A DNA stretch of 64,000 bases, from positions 1,109,312-1,173,311 of the forward strand of contig NZ_CP152020.1 in the NCBI RefSeq assembly GCF_038624605.1, in the 5' to 3' direction. The DNA comes from Psychrobacillus sp. FSL K6-4046. Its GTDB lineage: Bacteria > Bacillota > Bacilli > Bacillales_A > Planococcaceae. The position numbers and the translations under genes were made by a program. Within the stretch, counting starts at the first letter, position 1, and every line of letters begins with the position of its first letter. Below, piece after piece: positions 53,813 through 64,000 of this stretch. The notes under the pieces are model-generated. The model was not told the DNA's origin. It ran no database searches and worked only from the letters and a program-made list of their open reading frames with translations.

Positions 53813-54616
53813 ATGAAAAAATTATTGGCTGGGGTTTTATTATCTGTTAGTGCATTAACGCTTGCTGCTTGTGGTGATGAGGATAGCGACAAATTAGTTG
53901 TTGGTGCCTCTAACGTACCGCACGCAGAAATTTTAGAGCAGGTAGTACCTATTTTAGAAGAACAAGGCATTGAGCTTCAAATTGAAACGTACCAAGATTA
54001 CGTACTACCAAATAAAGACTTAAATAATGGCGACCTAGATGCCAATTATTTTCAACATGCTCCTTATCTAGAATCACAAATGAATGATTTCGACTATGAC
54101 TTCGTAAATGCTGGTGGCATCCATATCGAGCCGATTGGTCTTTACTCTCAAAAGTATGATTCGATTGAAGAGCTTCCTGAAGGAGCAACGATCCTAATGA
54201 GTAATTCGGTTGCTGACCATGGCCGTGTGCTAGCAATGCTAGAAGCAGAAGGGCTAATTACACTTGCTGAGGGAATAGATAAAACAAAAGCAGAAATTGA
54301 TGACATTATAGACAACCCGAAAAACCTAGAATTCGATCCAAACTACGAAGCTGCTTTAATGGTTCAGCTATATGAAAACAATGAAGGCGACGCATTGCTA
54401 ATCAACTCCAACTACGCAATCGATGCTGGCTTAAATCCACTAGAGGATGCAATCGCAATTGAAGACTCAGAATCTCCATACGTAAACCTAGTAGCGGTAA
54501 ACGCAGGTGACGAAAAAGACGAGCGCATCAAAGCACTAGTAGAAGCACTACAATCCAAAGAAATTCAAGATTTCATCTTAGAAGAATGGGGCGGAGCAGT
54601 AGTTCCGGTGAAATAA
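53813..54616 (+). CDS. metQ: methionine-binding lipoprotein
   Basis: A 267-residue NlpA-family substrate-binding lipoprotein. The lipobox is TLAAC with C20 lipidated, then a short acidic linker and KLVVGASNVPHAEILEQVVP. Ligand-pocket segments are DANYFQHAPYLESQMNDFDY and NSNYAIDAGLNP. Start: ATG 53813 with GGGAGAG about 7-8 nt upstream; the earlier ATG at 53762 lies inside metP. Last gene of the operon. Confidence 0.94.
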   Translation: MKKLLAGVLLSVSALTLAACGDEDSDKLVVGASNVPHAEILEQVVPILEEQGIELQIETYQDYVLPNKDLNNGDLDANYFQHAPYLESQMNDFDYDFVNAGGIHIEPIGLYSQKYDSIEELPEGATILMSNSVADHGRVLAMLEAEGLITLAEGIDKTKAEIDDIIDNPKNLEFDPNYEAALMVQLYENNEGDALLINSNYAIDAGLNPLEDAIAIEDSESPYVNLVAVNAGDEKDERIKALVEALQSKEIQDFILEEWGGAVVPVK

Positions 54617-54636
54617 TTGATATAGTTGTAGAGTGA

Positions 54637-54668
54637 AGCAAGCACCTGGTGTGCTTGCTTTTTTTTTG
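54637..54668 (+). terminator. terminator of metNPQ
   Basis: AAGCAAGCAC pairs with GTGCTTGCTT around CTGGT and is followed by a long T-run. Confidence 0.9.
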
Positions 54669-54702
54669 TGGGGTGGGAGAGGTGTGGGTTAAGGGGGAGA
54701 AA

Positions 54703-55060
54703 GCCCGTAAACGTGAGAACCGCCCGTAAACTAACGGAAAGTGTCCCATAAAGGGTGTGAAAGCGCCCATAAACCAGTTGAAACTGACCCATAAATGAAA
54801 GAAAAGCGCCCATAAACGTGAGAACCGCCCATAAGCTAGCGGAAAGTGTCCCATAAAGGGTGTGAAAGCGCCCATAAATCAGTTGGAATTAACCTATAAA
54901 TGAAAGAAAAGCGCCCATAAACGCGAGGATCGCCCGTAAACTAGTGCAAAGTGTCCCATAAAGGGTGTGAAAGCGCCCATAAACCAGTTGAAACTGACCC
55001 ATAAATGAAAGAAAAGTGCCCATAAACGTCAGAACCGCCCATAAACCAGTTAAACTAATC
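54703..55060. repeat. tandem CCCATAAA repeats in 105-bp blocks (5 x 21 bp)
   Basis: Cores (G/T/A)CCC(A/G)TAA(A/G) begin at 54703, 54722, 54744, 54765, 54787, 54808, 54827, 54849 and so on, giving spacings of 19, 22, 21, 22 and 21 that then recur. The block is 105 bp and is present three times plus a partial copy; AAGGGTGTGA recurs at 54751, 54856 and 54961. It shares its core with the locus at 26.8 kb. It starts about 35 bp after the metQ terminator. Frames across it are not genes. Confidence 0.9.
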
Positions 55061-55187
55061 CCTCGATCGAACCCATAAAAACCTACATATACTCTCTTAA
55101 ATGTTTCATCACAAATAGGTTTAATTACCAAATTAATGGTATCTTTCTTAAGGTAATTTTGCTAATCTAAAATTGAGGTGATGACTA

Positions 55188-56135
55188 TTGATTATCAAAA
55201 AATATGCGGAATCGGAACAACTGAAAGCAATGAGATTATTATTGAATCGACTACCTTTGAGGCACCCGTTTTATCCCAAGCTAGCCACAGAAATACAGAC
55301 AACGATGGCAGGTGATTATGGCGAGGAAATGGTTTATAGAGAATTGGAGAGGATGCGTTTACCTTATAATTATTTCTTATTACATAAGGTAATGCTGCGT
55401 ACGGAAAAGTTATTTGAAATTGATTTTCTATTACTAACCCCTTTTGGTGCAGTTATTCTTGAAATAAAAAACATTATTGGATCGCTCGAATTTAAAGTGA
55501 ATCCTTCTCAATTAATACAAACCAAAGATAATGGCGAGATTAAAAAGTACCCTTGCCCCGTTAATCAGTTAAATGAGTATTCCTATTTATTGTCTAATTT
55601 CTTTACACATCATAATCTTACGATACCAGTCTTTGGCGCTATTGTTTTTGCCTCTAAAAATAGCCATGTTAAAGCTACAAACAATGATACGACCATTCTT
55701 TATAAGAATGAGGTCTATTCATTCCTTCGAAATCTCCAAAATAAATCTACTATAGTACCCGATTCTAAACTTAATCAGGTAAAAAATCTGATTTTAAAAC
55801 ATAATTCCCCATTTGAATTCTTTCCCTTAACGAAACATTATTCAATAGAAGTAAGTGATTTAATCTCAGGCGTAGCTTGTGAAGGCTGTGGACAGGTAGG
55901 TATGAATAAAATTAAAAATATTTGGTATTGTAAAAGCTGTCAGTATGCTGACAAATATGCTTCGCTAAAATCACTTCAGCATTATTTTTGGCTATATGAT
56001 GACCTTCTGACCAATAAAGCTTGTAGAAAATTTTTACTCTTAGACAGTCGCTATGAGGTGAAGAGGCTATTAAGGAAAGCAAACCTCTTAAAATTAGGAA
56101 AATATAAAACTACACAGTATAAAAGAAAGAATTAA
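55188..56135 (+). CDS. NERD-domain protein with C-terminal zinc ribbon
   Basis: A 315-residue protein. A NERD (nuclease-related) domain lies at about 38-155: GDYGEEMVYRELERM and EIDFLLLTPFGAVILEIKN carry the E-x(n)-D-x(n)-ExK pattern of a restriction-like nuclease core. A CxxC...CxxC zinc ribbon is at about 227-250 (VACEGCGQVG, YCKSCQ). A basic tail ends KTTQYKRKN. Start: TTG 55188, 6 nt after GAGGTGA. It stands alone between met and suf, where B. subtilis has other genes, so it is probably an insertion. Function unknown; a DNA-processing role is inferred. Confidence 0.8.
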   Translation: MIIKKYAESEQLKAMRLLLNRLPLRHPFYPKLATEIQTTMAGDYGEEMVYRELERMRLPYNYFLLHKVMLRTEKLFEIDFLLLTPFGAVILEIKNIIGSLEFKVNPSQLIQTKDNGEIKKYPCPVNQLNEYSYLLSNFFTHHNLTIPVFGAIVFASKNSHVKATNNDTTILYKNEVYSFLRNLQNKSTIVPDSKLNQVKNLILKHNSPFEFFPLTKHYSIEVSDLISGVACEGCGQVGMNKIKNIWYCKSCQYADKYASLKSLQHYFWLYDDLLTNKACRKFLLLDSRYEVKRLLRKANLLKLGKYKTTQYKRKN

Positions 56136-56463
56136 CTTCCCTGCACAAAACTTTTTTAAAATGATTCATTTCTCCCCTTTTTAATTTCACCTAAATTATT
56201 TCCAATTAAATAAACTTCTAATTATCGAAAACGATCAGCTGGAAGCTAATTCCTCTCAGGCGCATGAGGGGGGGATTTAAAATAGTAGACTGGCTTTTAT
56301 TTTACGCCGATATGTTACGTGAAATGAAAAAAATGATTCGTGTGACATATGTATCAATTCAATATTTACGAAATGAATTTTCAGAATAAAAAGGATGTTT
56401 GAACTTAACATGAGGTGGTATGTAGTGTAGTATAGAAAACATTAAAAAGGAAAGGAATGATTC
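56136..56463. other. intergenic, no gene recognised
   Basis: 328 bp downstream of the NERD gene. AT-rich with one G-run near 56268. I see no terminator, repeat or RNA gene that I would defend. The promoter of the next small gene should lie in its right half. Confidence 0.4.
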
Positions 56464-56655
56464 ATTATCAGTTCGGGAGAGTTACCCTATACAGAACAGA
56501 TGGACCACGCATTCAGAGGAGTACATGGTTTCGGTTACGATGAATTAAGAAATAGTCAAACATTGAGAGCAAAAGTTGAGAAACGTCGTCAGGCAGATCA
56601 CGAAAAAAGTATGCAGCTTGCAGCTAAGCTCGATGCTCGTGCTTTCCGAGGTTAA
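56464..56655 (+). CDS. small basic protein with apparent ATT start
   Basis: A 63-residue frame (GELPYTEQMDHAFRGVHGFG, then DELRNSQTLRAKVEKRRQAD and MQLAAKLDARAFRG) that looks fully protein-like and ends just before a strong terminator. Upstream of the conserved-looking part there is no ATG, GTG or TTG before the TGA at 56458. The only codon at a proper distance (7-8 nt) from AAAGGA is ATT at 56464. The alternative ATG at 56500 has no ribosome site and would give 51 residues. Family not recognised. Confidence 0.6.
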   Translation: MISSGELPYTEQMDHAFRGVHGFGYDELRNSQTLRAKVEKRRQADHEKSMQLAAKLDARAFRG

Positions 56656-56670
56656 TTTAAATAGAAGACA

Positions 56671-56704
56671 AAAATCCATGCAGTCTAGGCTGCATGGATT
56701 TTTT
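56671..56704 (+). terminator. intrinsic terminator
   Basis: AAAATCCATGCAG pairs with CTGCATGGATTTT around TCTAGG, then more Ts. Confidence 0.9.
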
Positions 56705-56937
56705 AGTTAACACTATCGCCGTAGTGATATGCATTCTCAATTAGAGTTATCTTATTGAAAATGATAGTGTCATAAAGTACCATGCGGATGAACCTAATTT
56801 TTCTCTTATAATTGTTATATATTATCAATAAGAAAGTGTTTCAAAAGATTTGCAAGGGACTTCAGTTTGAGTTAAGATTAGAATGATAATAAATTAGAAT
56901 GGTTATACATTTCTAGTTACTTAATGGAGGTTATTAA

Positions 56938-57717
56938 ATGTCGACTTTAGTTATTAAGGATTTACACGTCGCTATCGACGGTAAAGAGATCTTAAAAGGT
57001 GTTAATTTATCCCTTAACACAAATGAAATTCACGCTATCATGGGTCCAAACGGTACTGGTAAGTCTACTTTGGCTTCAGCTATCATGGGTCATCCTAAAT
57101 ATGAAGTTACTTCTGGTTCAGTTGAATTAGATGGTGAAGATGTATTAGAAATGGAAGTGGACGAGCGTGCTCAAGCTGGTTTGTTCCTTGCAATGCAATA
57201 TCCAAGTGAAATCACTGGAGTAACTAATGCAGACTTCTTGCGTTCCGCTATCAATTCTCGTCGTGAAGAAGGCGATGAAATTTCTCTTATGAAATTCATC
57301 CGCGAATTAGACAGCAAGATGGAATTCCTAGAAATGGATCTTGATATGGCACAACGTTATTTAAATGAAGGATTCTCAGGTGGAGAGAAAAAACGTAACG
57401 AGATTCTTCAATTAATGATGCTTAAGCCTAAATTCGCTATTTTAGATGAAATTGACTCTGGTCTAGATATCGATGCACTTAAAGTTGTATCTAAAGGAAT
57501 CAATGAAATGCGTGGAGAAGGCTTTGGTAGCTTAATCATCACTCACTACCAACGTTTACTTAACTACATCACTCCAGACCATGTACACGTAATGATGCAA
57601 GGTCGCGTTGTTAAATCTGGCGGTCCTGAGCTAGCTCAAAAATTAGAAGCTCAAGGTTATGACTGGATTAAAGAAGAATTAGGAATTGAAGACGAGACAG
57701 TTGGACAAGAAGCATAA
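56938..57717 (+). CDS. sufC: Fe-S cluster assembly ATPase SufC
   Basis: A 259-residue ABC-type ATPase of the SufBCD scaffold. Walker A is GPNGTGKST, signature FSGGEKKRNEI, Walker B FAILDEIDSGLD, all with SufC-specific features. TGGAGG lies 8 nt before the ATG. First gene of sufCDSUB (yurYXWVU in B. subtilis), the main Fe-S assembly system of Bacilli. Confidence 0.96.
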   Translation: MSTLVIKDLHVAIDGKEILKGVNLSLNTNEIHAIMGPNGTGKSTLASAIMGHPKYEVTSGSVELDGEDVLEMEVDERAQAGLFLAMQYPSEITGVTNADFLRSAINSRREEGDEISLMKFIRELDSKMEFLEMDLDMAQRYLNEGFSGGEKKRNEILQLMMLKPKFAILDEIDSGLDIDALKVVSKGINEMRGEGFGSLIITHYQRLLNYITPDHVHVMMQGRVVKSGGPELAQKLEAQGYDWIKEELGIEDETVGQEA

Positions 57718-57734
57718 GAAAGGGGACGCATGAC

Positions 57735-60698
<2,964 letters not shown>

Positions 60699-60719
60699 AA
60701 TCAGAACGGAGGAAATACG

Positions 60720-62117
60720 ATGGCAAAAAAAATGCCTGAAATTGGTGATTACAAATATGGCTTCCACGATAAAGACGTATCCATTTTCCGTTCAAAACGT
60801 GGTTTAACGAAAGAAATCGTTGAAGAAATTTCCCGTATGAAGAATGAACCACAATGGATGTTAGACTATCGATTAAAAGCATTAGAAATTTTCTACTCTA
60901 AAGCAATGCCACAATGGGGCGGAGATCTAGAGCCATTAAATTTCGATGAAATCACATATTATGTAAAACCATCTGAACAAACTGAAAAATCTTGGGATGA
61001 AGTACCAGAGGAAATCAAAGCAACTTTTGATAAATTAGGTATCCCTGAAGCAGAACAAAAATACCTTGCTGGTGTTTCTGCACAGTATGAATCTGAGGTT
61101 GTTTACCATAACATGAAGCAAGAACTTGAAGACTTGGGAATCGTATTTAAAGATACTGACTCTGCCCTACGTGAAAACGAAGATCTTTTCAAAAAACACT
61201 TTGGTACAGTAATCCCGTCTTCTGACAACAAATTTTCTGCACTTAACTCTGCAGTATGGTCAGGCGGATCATTTATCTATGTACCACCAGGCGTAAAAGT
61301 GGATACTCCACTTCAAGCATACTTCCGTATTAACTCAGAAAATATGGGTCAATTCGAACGTACACTGATCATTGTTGATGAAGGTGCTTCTGTACATTAT
61401 GTTGAAGGATGTACAGCTCCTGTTTACACAACGAACTCACTTCACAGTGCAGTAGTTGAAATTATTATCAAAAAAGATGCTTATTGCCGTTACACTACTA
61501 TCCAAAACTGGGCAAACAACGTATATAACTTAGTTACAAAACGTGCTGTTTGTGATGCTAACGCAACGATGGAATGGATTGATGGTAACATTGGTTCTAA
61601 GCTTACAATGAAATATCCAGCAGTTATCCTTAAAGGTGAAGGCGCACGTGGAATGACACTTTCTATCGCTATCGCTGGTAAAGGACAACACCAAGATGCT
61701 GGTGCTAAAATGATGCATTTAGCTCCAAATACTTCTTCTACTATTGTTTCGAAATCTATTTCTAAACAAGGTGGTAAAGTAACATACCGCGGTATCGTTC
61801 ACTTTGGACGTAAAGCAACAGGAGCACGTGCTAACATTGAGTGTGATACGTTAATCATGGATAATCAGTCTACTTCTGATACAATTCCATACAACGAAAT
61901 CTTGAACGATAATATTTCTCTAGAGCATGAAGCGAAAGTTTCTAAAGTGTCAGAGGAACAATTATTCTACTTGATGAGTCGTGGTCTAAGTGAAGAAGAA
62001 GCAACTGAAATGATCGTAATGGGCTTCATCGAACCATTCACAAAAGAACTTCCAATGGAATATGCGGTAGAAATGAACCGTCTAATCAAGTTCGAAATGG
62101 AAGGTTCTATCGGTTAA
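60720..62117 (+). CDS. sufB: Fe-S cluster assembly protein SufB
   Basis: A 465-residue beta-helix scaffold subunit. Features: [20 protein letters not shown], the cysteine-containing [40 protein letters not shown] and a C-terminal [19 protein letters not shown] shared with SufD. CGGAGGAAA lies 5-6 nt before the ATG. It forms the SufBCD complex on which the cluster is built. Last gene of the operon. Confidence 0.96.
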   Translation: MAKKMPEIGDYKYGFHDKDVSIFRSKRGLTKEIVEEISRMKNEPQWMLDYRLKALEIFYSKAMPQWGGDLEPLNFDEITYYVKPSEQTEKSWDEVPEEIKATFDKLGIPEAEQKYLAGVSAQYESEVVYHNMKQELEDLGIVFKDTDSALRENEDLFKKHFGTVIPSSDNKFSALNSAVWSGGSFIYVPPGVKVDTPLQAYFRINSENMGQFERTLIIVDEGASVHYVEGCTAPVYTTNSLHSAVVEIIIKKDAYCRYTTIQNWANNVYNLVTKRAVCDANATMEWIDGNIGSKLTMKYPAVILKGEGARGMTLSIAIAGKGQHQDAGAKMMHLAPNTSSTIVSKSISKQGGKVTYRGIVHFGRKATGARANIECDTLIMDNQSTSDTIPYNEILNDNISLEHEAKVSKVSEEQLFYLMSRGLSEEEATEMIVMGFIEPFTKELPMEYAVEMNRLIKFEMEGSIG

Positions 62118-62160
62118 TAATTCAATAATTAGTCGTCTCAAGTTTGTGGCGATTTGTTTT

Positions 62161-62198
62161 AGAAGAAGGCGAACTTTATAGTTCGTCTTCTTTTTTTA
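62161..62198 (+). terminator. terminator of sufCDSUB
   Basis: AGAAGA-GGCGAAC pairs with GTTCG-TCTTCT around TTTATA, followed by TTTTTTT. Confidence 0.85.
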
Positions 62199-62403
62199 TT
62201 AAATTTGGCTAGGTTAAAGTTAATGGTTGATTTTGACTAAGAATTTTTTTTATAGTGACTGTAAACATTAACAATGGAACATTCAAATGCTATTAAGAAC
62301 ATAAATAGATGATGAAATTGGTGTTGGTGACAGTTTTTCAACTGTGCTGCTTATGCGAAAAAATTTATTAGCACTTATCGATACATTAAAGCTGTTCCCA
62401 TTT

Positions 62404-62492
62404 ATTGATTGGAGCACCAGTCGGCGACTCCTACGGGGTGAGGGCTTATCGCTCACCCCGTGGAAAGCGTCCGGCTGGGGCGGAAATCAATT
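62404..62492. repeat. Bacillaceae-type intergenic palindromic repeat (ATTGATTGGAGC...GGAAATCAATT)
   Basis: An 88-bp palindrome-like element: the ends ATTGATT and AATCAAT are inverted, with an inner ACGGGGTGAG/CTCACCCCGT hairpin. The phrases GGCGACTCCTACGGGG and GAAAGCGTCCGGCTGGGGCG are, from memory, hallmarks of an abundant intergenic repeat in Bacillus and Lysinibacillus genomes. The remaining sequence between sufB and the catalase gene holds no gene; a 66-codon frame across the repeat is not credible. Confidence 0.75.
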
Positions 62493-62542
62493 CTACTCTC
62501 TTGAAGATTTCTTTGCTTTTTTTATTAATTTAAATACAATAT

Positions 62543-62574
62543 AAAAATTCCCTAATTACATAAGTAACTAGGGA
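62543..62574 (-). terminator. terminator of the manganese catalase gene
   Basis: CCCTAATTAC pairs with GTAACTAGGG; on the minus strand the stem is followed by AATTTTTAT. Confidence 0.65.
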
Positions 62575-62586
62575 GGACGTAATTAT

Positions 62587-63444
62587 TTAGTTATTCATAT
62601 CTTGAATGCCAGGACTATGTTCGTTTGGCATATCAGGCATCACTGGAACTGGGAATCCTTTTGGTGGGTCAACTACGGAAAGTGTTCCGTCATTTCGACT
62701 TGGGCTCTGACCTTGGAATATTTCAGCTATGCGTGTAGGGTCTAATCTAAAATTGAATTGGGCATTATGATATCCCATCTCTACATATTTTCTACATTCC
62801 GGATATTTATTTATATCGTAGTTCGGAACAGGGAATAGCTTGCCCCAATCCACGCCTAATGTTTCCAATGCTTTAGCAAATGCATTTTGGTGAGCATTAT
62901 CTCGAACAATAAGAAAAGCTAGGGTCTCTCTGAAGGTTTTGTTAGAGCTCATTTCATAAATACGTGTTTTTTGAAGCACGCCTGTTGACTCTAGGACAAG
63001 GTTATTGAGTAAATCAGCGATTAGATTTCCGTGCGAGTATACCCAGGATCCATTCCAAGGGTTACCTGCAGCATCAACAGGTAAGGATGCCTGTGCTCCA
63101 ATAATGAAATGGTGCGGGTTAGCATCTTTTACAGCATCGTTTAATGGTGCTCCATCTACCCCAGCATTACCAGGAACAGCAGATTGCCCTGAGTCATTGA
63201 GTAATTGATTTATTGTATTCTGTACAAGCTCTACATGTGCAATTTCTTCCAAGAAAACACCACGAAGCAAGTCTCTAAATTGAGTATCTTTACCTCGGAA
63301 ATTCGAGCTTTGAAAGAAGTACTGCATCATCGTTCTCATTTCTCCATAATGGCCGCCTAGTATTTCTTGTAAAACTTTAGCTGCTTCCGGATCCGGACGG
63401 TCTGGCATGATAGGATTTATTAGTTCCTCTTTGTAGTAATACAT
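62587..63444 (-). CDS. manganese (non-haem) catalase
   Basis: A 285-residue ferritin-like dimanganese catalase. The metal-binding helices are GGHYGEMRTMMQYFFQS, FLEEIAHVELVQNTI, LVLESTGVLQKTRIYEM and VRDNAHQNAFAKAL, giving the expected Glu and His ligands. YNIN-like and Pro-rich C-terminal segments (SVVDPPKGFPVPVMPDMPNE) are as in Bacillus YdbD/CotJC relatives, so it may be a stress catalase or spore associated. Start: ATG 63444 with GAGG 6 nt upstream; the ATG at 63456 has none. Confidence 0.9.
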   Translation of the reverse strand: MYYYKEELINPIMPDRPDPEAAKVLQEILGGHYGEMRTMMQYFFQSSNFRGKDTQFRDLLRGVFLEEIAHVELVQNTINQLLNDSGQSAVPGNAGVDGAPLNDAVKDANPHHFIIGAQASLPVDAAGNPWNGSWVYSHGNLIADLLNNLVLESTGVLQKTRIYEMSSNKTFRETLAFLIVRDNAHQNAFAKALETLGVDWGKLFPVPNYDINKYPECRKYVEMGYHNAQFNFRLDPTRIAEIFQGQSPSRNDGTLSVVDPPKGFPVPVMPDMPNEHSPGIQDMNN

Positions 63445-63583
63445 CAAATTCCTCATTTCTTATATTAGGTTTTAATTTTGTGCATGTTTTATTTTGTACT
63501 AATAAAAGTGTTTTATTCGTGATTGGTAAAGATGTCGAGGTTTATATAAACTGTAGTAAGAAAGTTCTTTTTAGGAGAATTTA

Positions 63584-63970
63584 ATGGGAAGATACATGGA
63601 ATTTAAGGAAGCAGCAAAAGAGTATAGTTTTAAAGGAATTTCCAATGAAAAATATGTAGGCTTTTTAAAAGATGCTCCACAGGAATATAAGGATTTTTTA
63701 ATGGAAATGGGATTTGGAGCAGTTTCAGATGGCTATTTTATGTTCTATTCTGGGTTAATAGAGGCCGATGAGATTTATGATGCAAAAGAAAATCCTGAAA
63801 TCAAAAACATATTATTATTTGGAGATAAATTCTCAGGAGATGCAATGGGATTTTTAACAAATGAAGAGTGGGCAATTGTAGAGATTTGGCATGAGGACTT
63901 ATACATCTGTCGAAGAGTAGAGGCTAATTTTTATGAGATTGTAAGAAAGGCTTTTGCGATGGAGCTTTAA
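63584..63970 (+). CDS. SMI1/KNR4 (SUKH) family protein
   Basis: A 128-residue SUKH-superfamily domain protein: DAPQEYKDFLMEMGFGAVSD, then YFMFYSGLIEADEIY and LLFGDKFSGDAMGFL. Many SUKH proteins are immunity proteins to polymorphic toxins, but no toxin gene is visible next to it before the window ends 30 bp later. AGGAGAA lies 5-6 nt before the ATG. Confidence 0.8.
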   Translation: MGRYMEFKEAAKEYSFKGISNEKYVGFLKDAPQEYKDFLMEMGFGAVSDGYFMFYSGLIEADEIYDAKENPEIKNILLFGDKFSGDAMGFLTNEEWAIVEIWHEDLYICRRVEANFYEIVRKAFAMEL

Positions 63971-64000
63971 CTACCGCGAACAAGCGAAAGTGTCAAAATA

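Noticed and set aside
62344-62544. 66-codon plus-strand frame downstream of sufB
   Set aside because: It spans the palindromic repeat element; its protein content is the repeat translated.

Overview
The window looks like the chromosome of a low-GC, endospore-forming member of the Bacillales, most likely the Planococcaceae/Caryophanaceae (a Psychrobacillus-, Lysinibacillus- or Sporosarcina-like organism; this placement is inference). Supporting signs are strong AGGAGG-type ribosome sites, frequent TTG and GTG starts, a gerA-type spore germination operon, a cytochrome aa3 quinol oxidase, the SufCDSUB order, a SAM-I riboswitch before metNPQ, and gene order from fadN through metQ to suf that matches the yusL-yusA/yurY-yurU region of Bacillus subtilis as I remember it.

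Layout. (1) 1-12.5 kb is an accessory defence island: a type II Wadjet operon (jetABCD, with the 5' end of jetA cut by the window edge), a 1.3 kb graveyard of decayed fragments (IS30-like transposase, methyltransferase and others), and a GmrSD-like DUF262/DUF1524 nuclease gene enclosed by two direct copies of a prolyl-4-hydroxylase-like gene, one decayed and one intact. (2) 12.5-21 kb holds a PH-domain/Excalibur membrane protein, an acetyltransferase, a small regulator-membrane protein pair, a degenerate metallopeptidase and the germination receptor operon. (3) 21-26.6 kb holds a short-chain dehydrogenase with a perfect cre box and the qoxABCD operon. (4) 27-43.4 kb is mixed accessory and housekeeping content: WGR-like paralogues, secreted proteins and lipoproteins, an intact metallopeptidase, a SwrC-type RND pump, acetyltransferases, a TrmO-like protein, MgtC, an FAD oxidoreductase, a 5'-3' exonuclease, a C39-like protein and an Eis-like acetyltransferase. 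(5) 43.4-62.2 kb is conserved core: STAS protein, thioredoxin, FadR-controlled fadNAE, yusI, gcvH, yusF, yusE, S-box metNPQ, and sufCDSUB. (6) The right end has a manganese catalase and a SUKH-family protein.

How the genes work together. fadNAE carries out beta-oxidation under a FadR operator. metNPQ imports methionine under SAM control. sufCDSUB builds Fe-S clusters. qoxABCD is a terminal oxidase. Wadjet and the GmrSD-like nuclease form the defence layer.

The most unusual signal is not a gene. Four intergenic loci (22.0, 26.8, 50.1 and 54.7 kb) carry short tandem repeats whose core sequences differ from locus to locus but which share a spacing of 21 bp, or a mean of 21 bp. Three of the four sit just after an intrinsic terminator. 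This looks like one class of helically phased intergenic element. Several other mobile intergenic repeats (29.9, 38.9, 41.9 and 62.4 kb) are also present.
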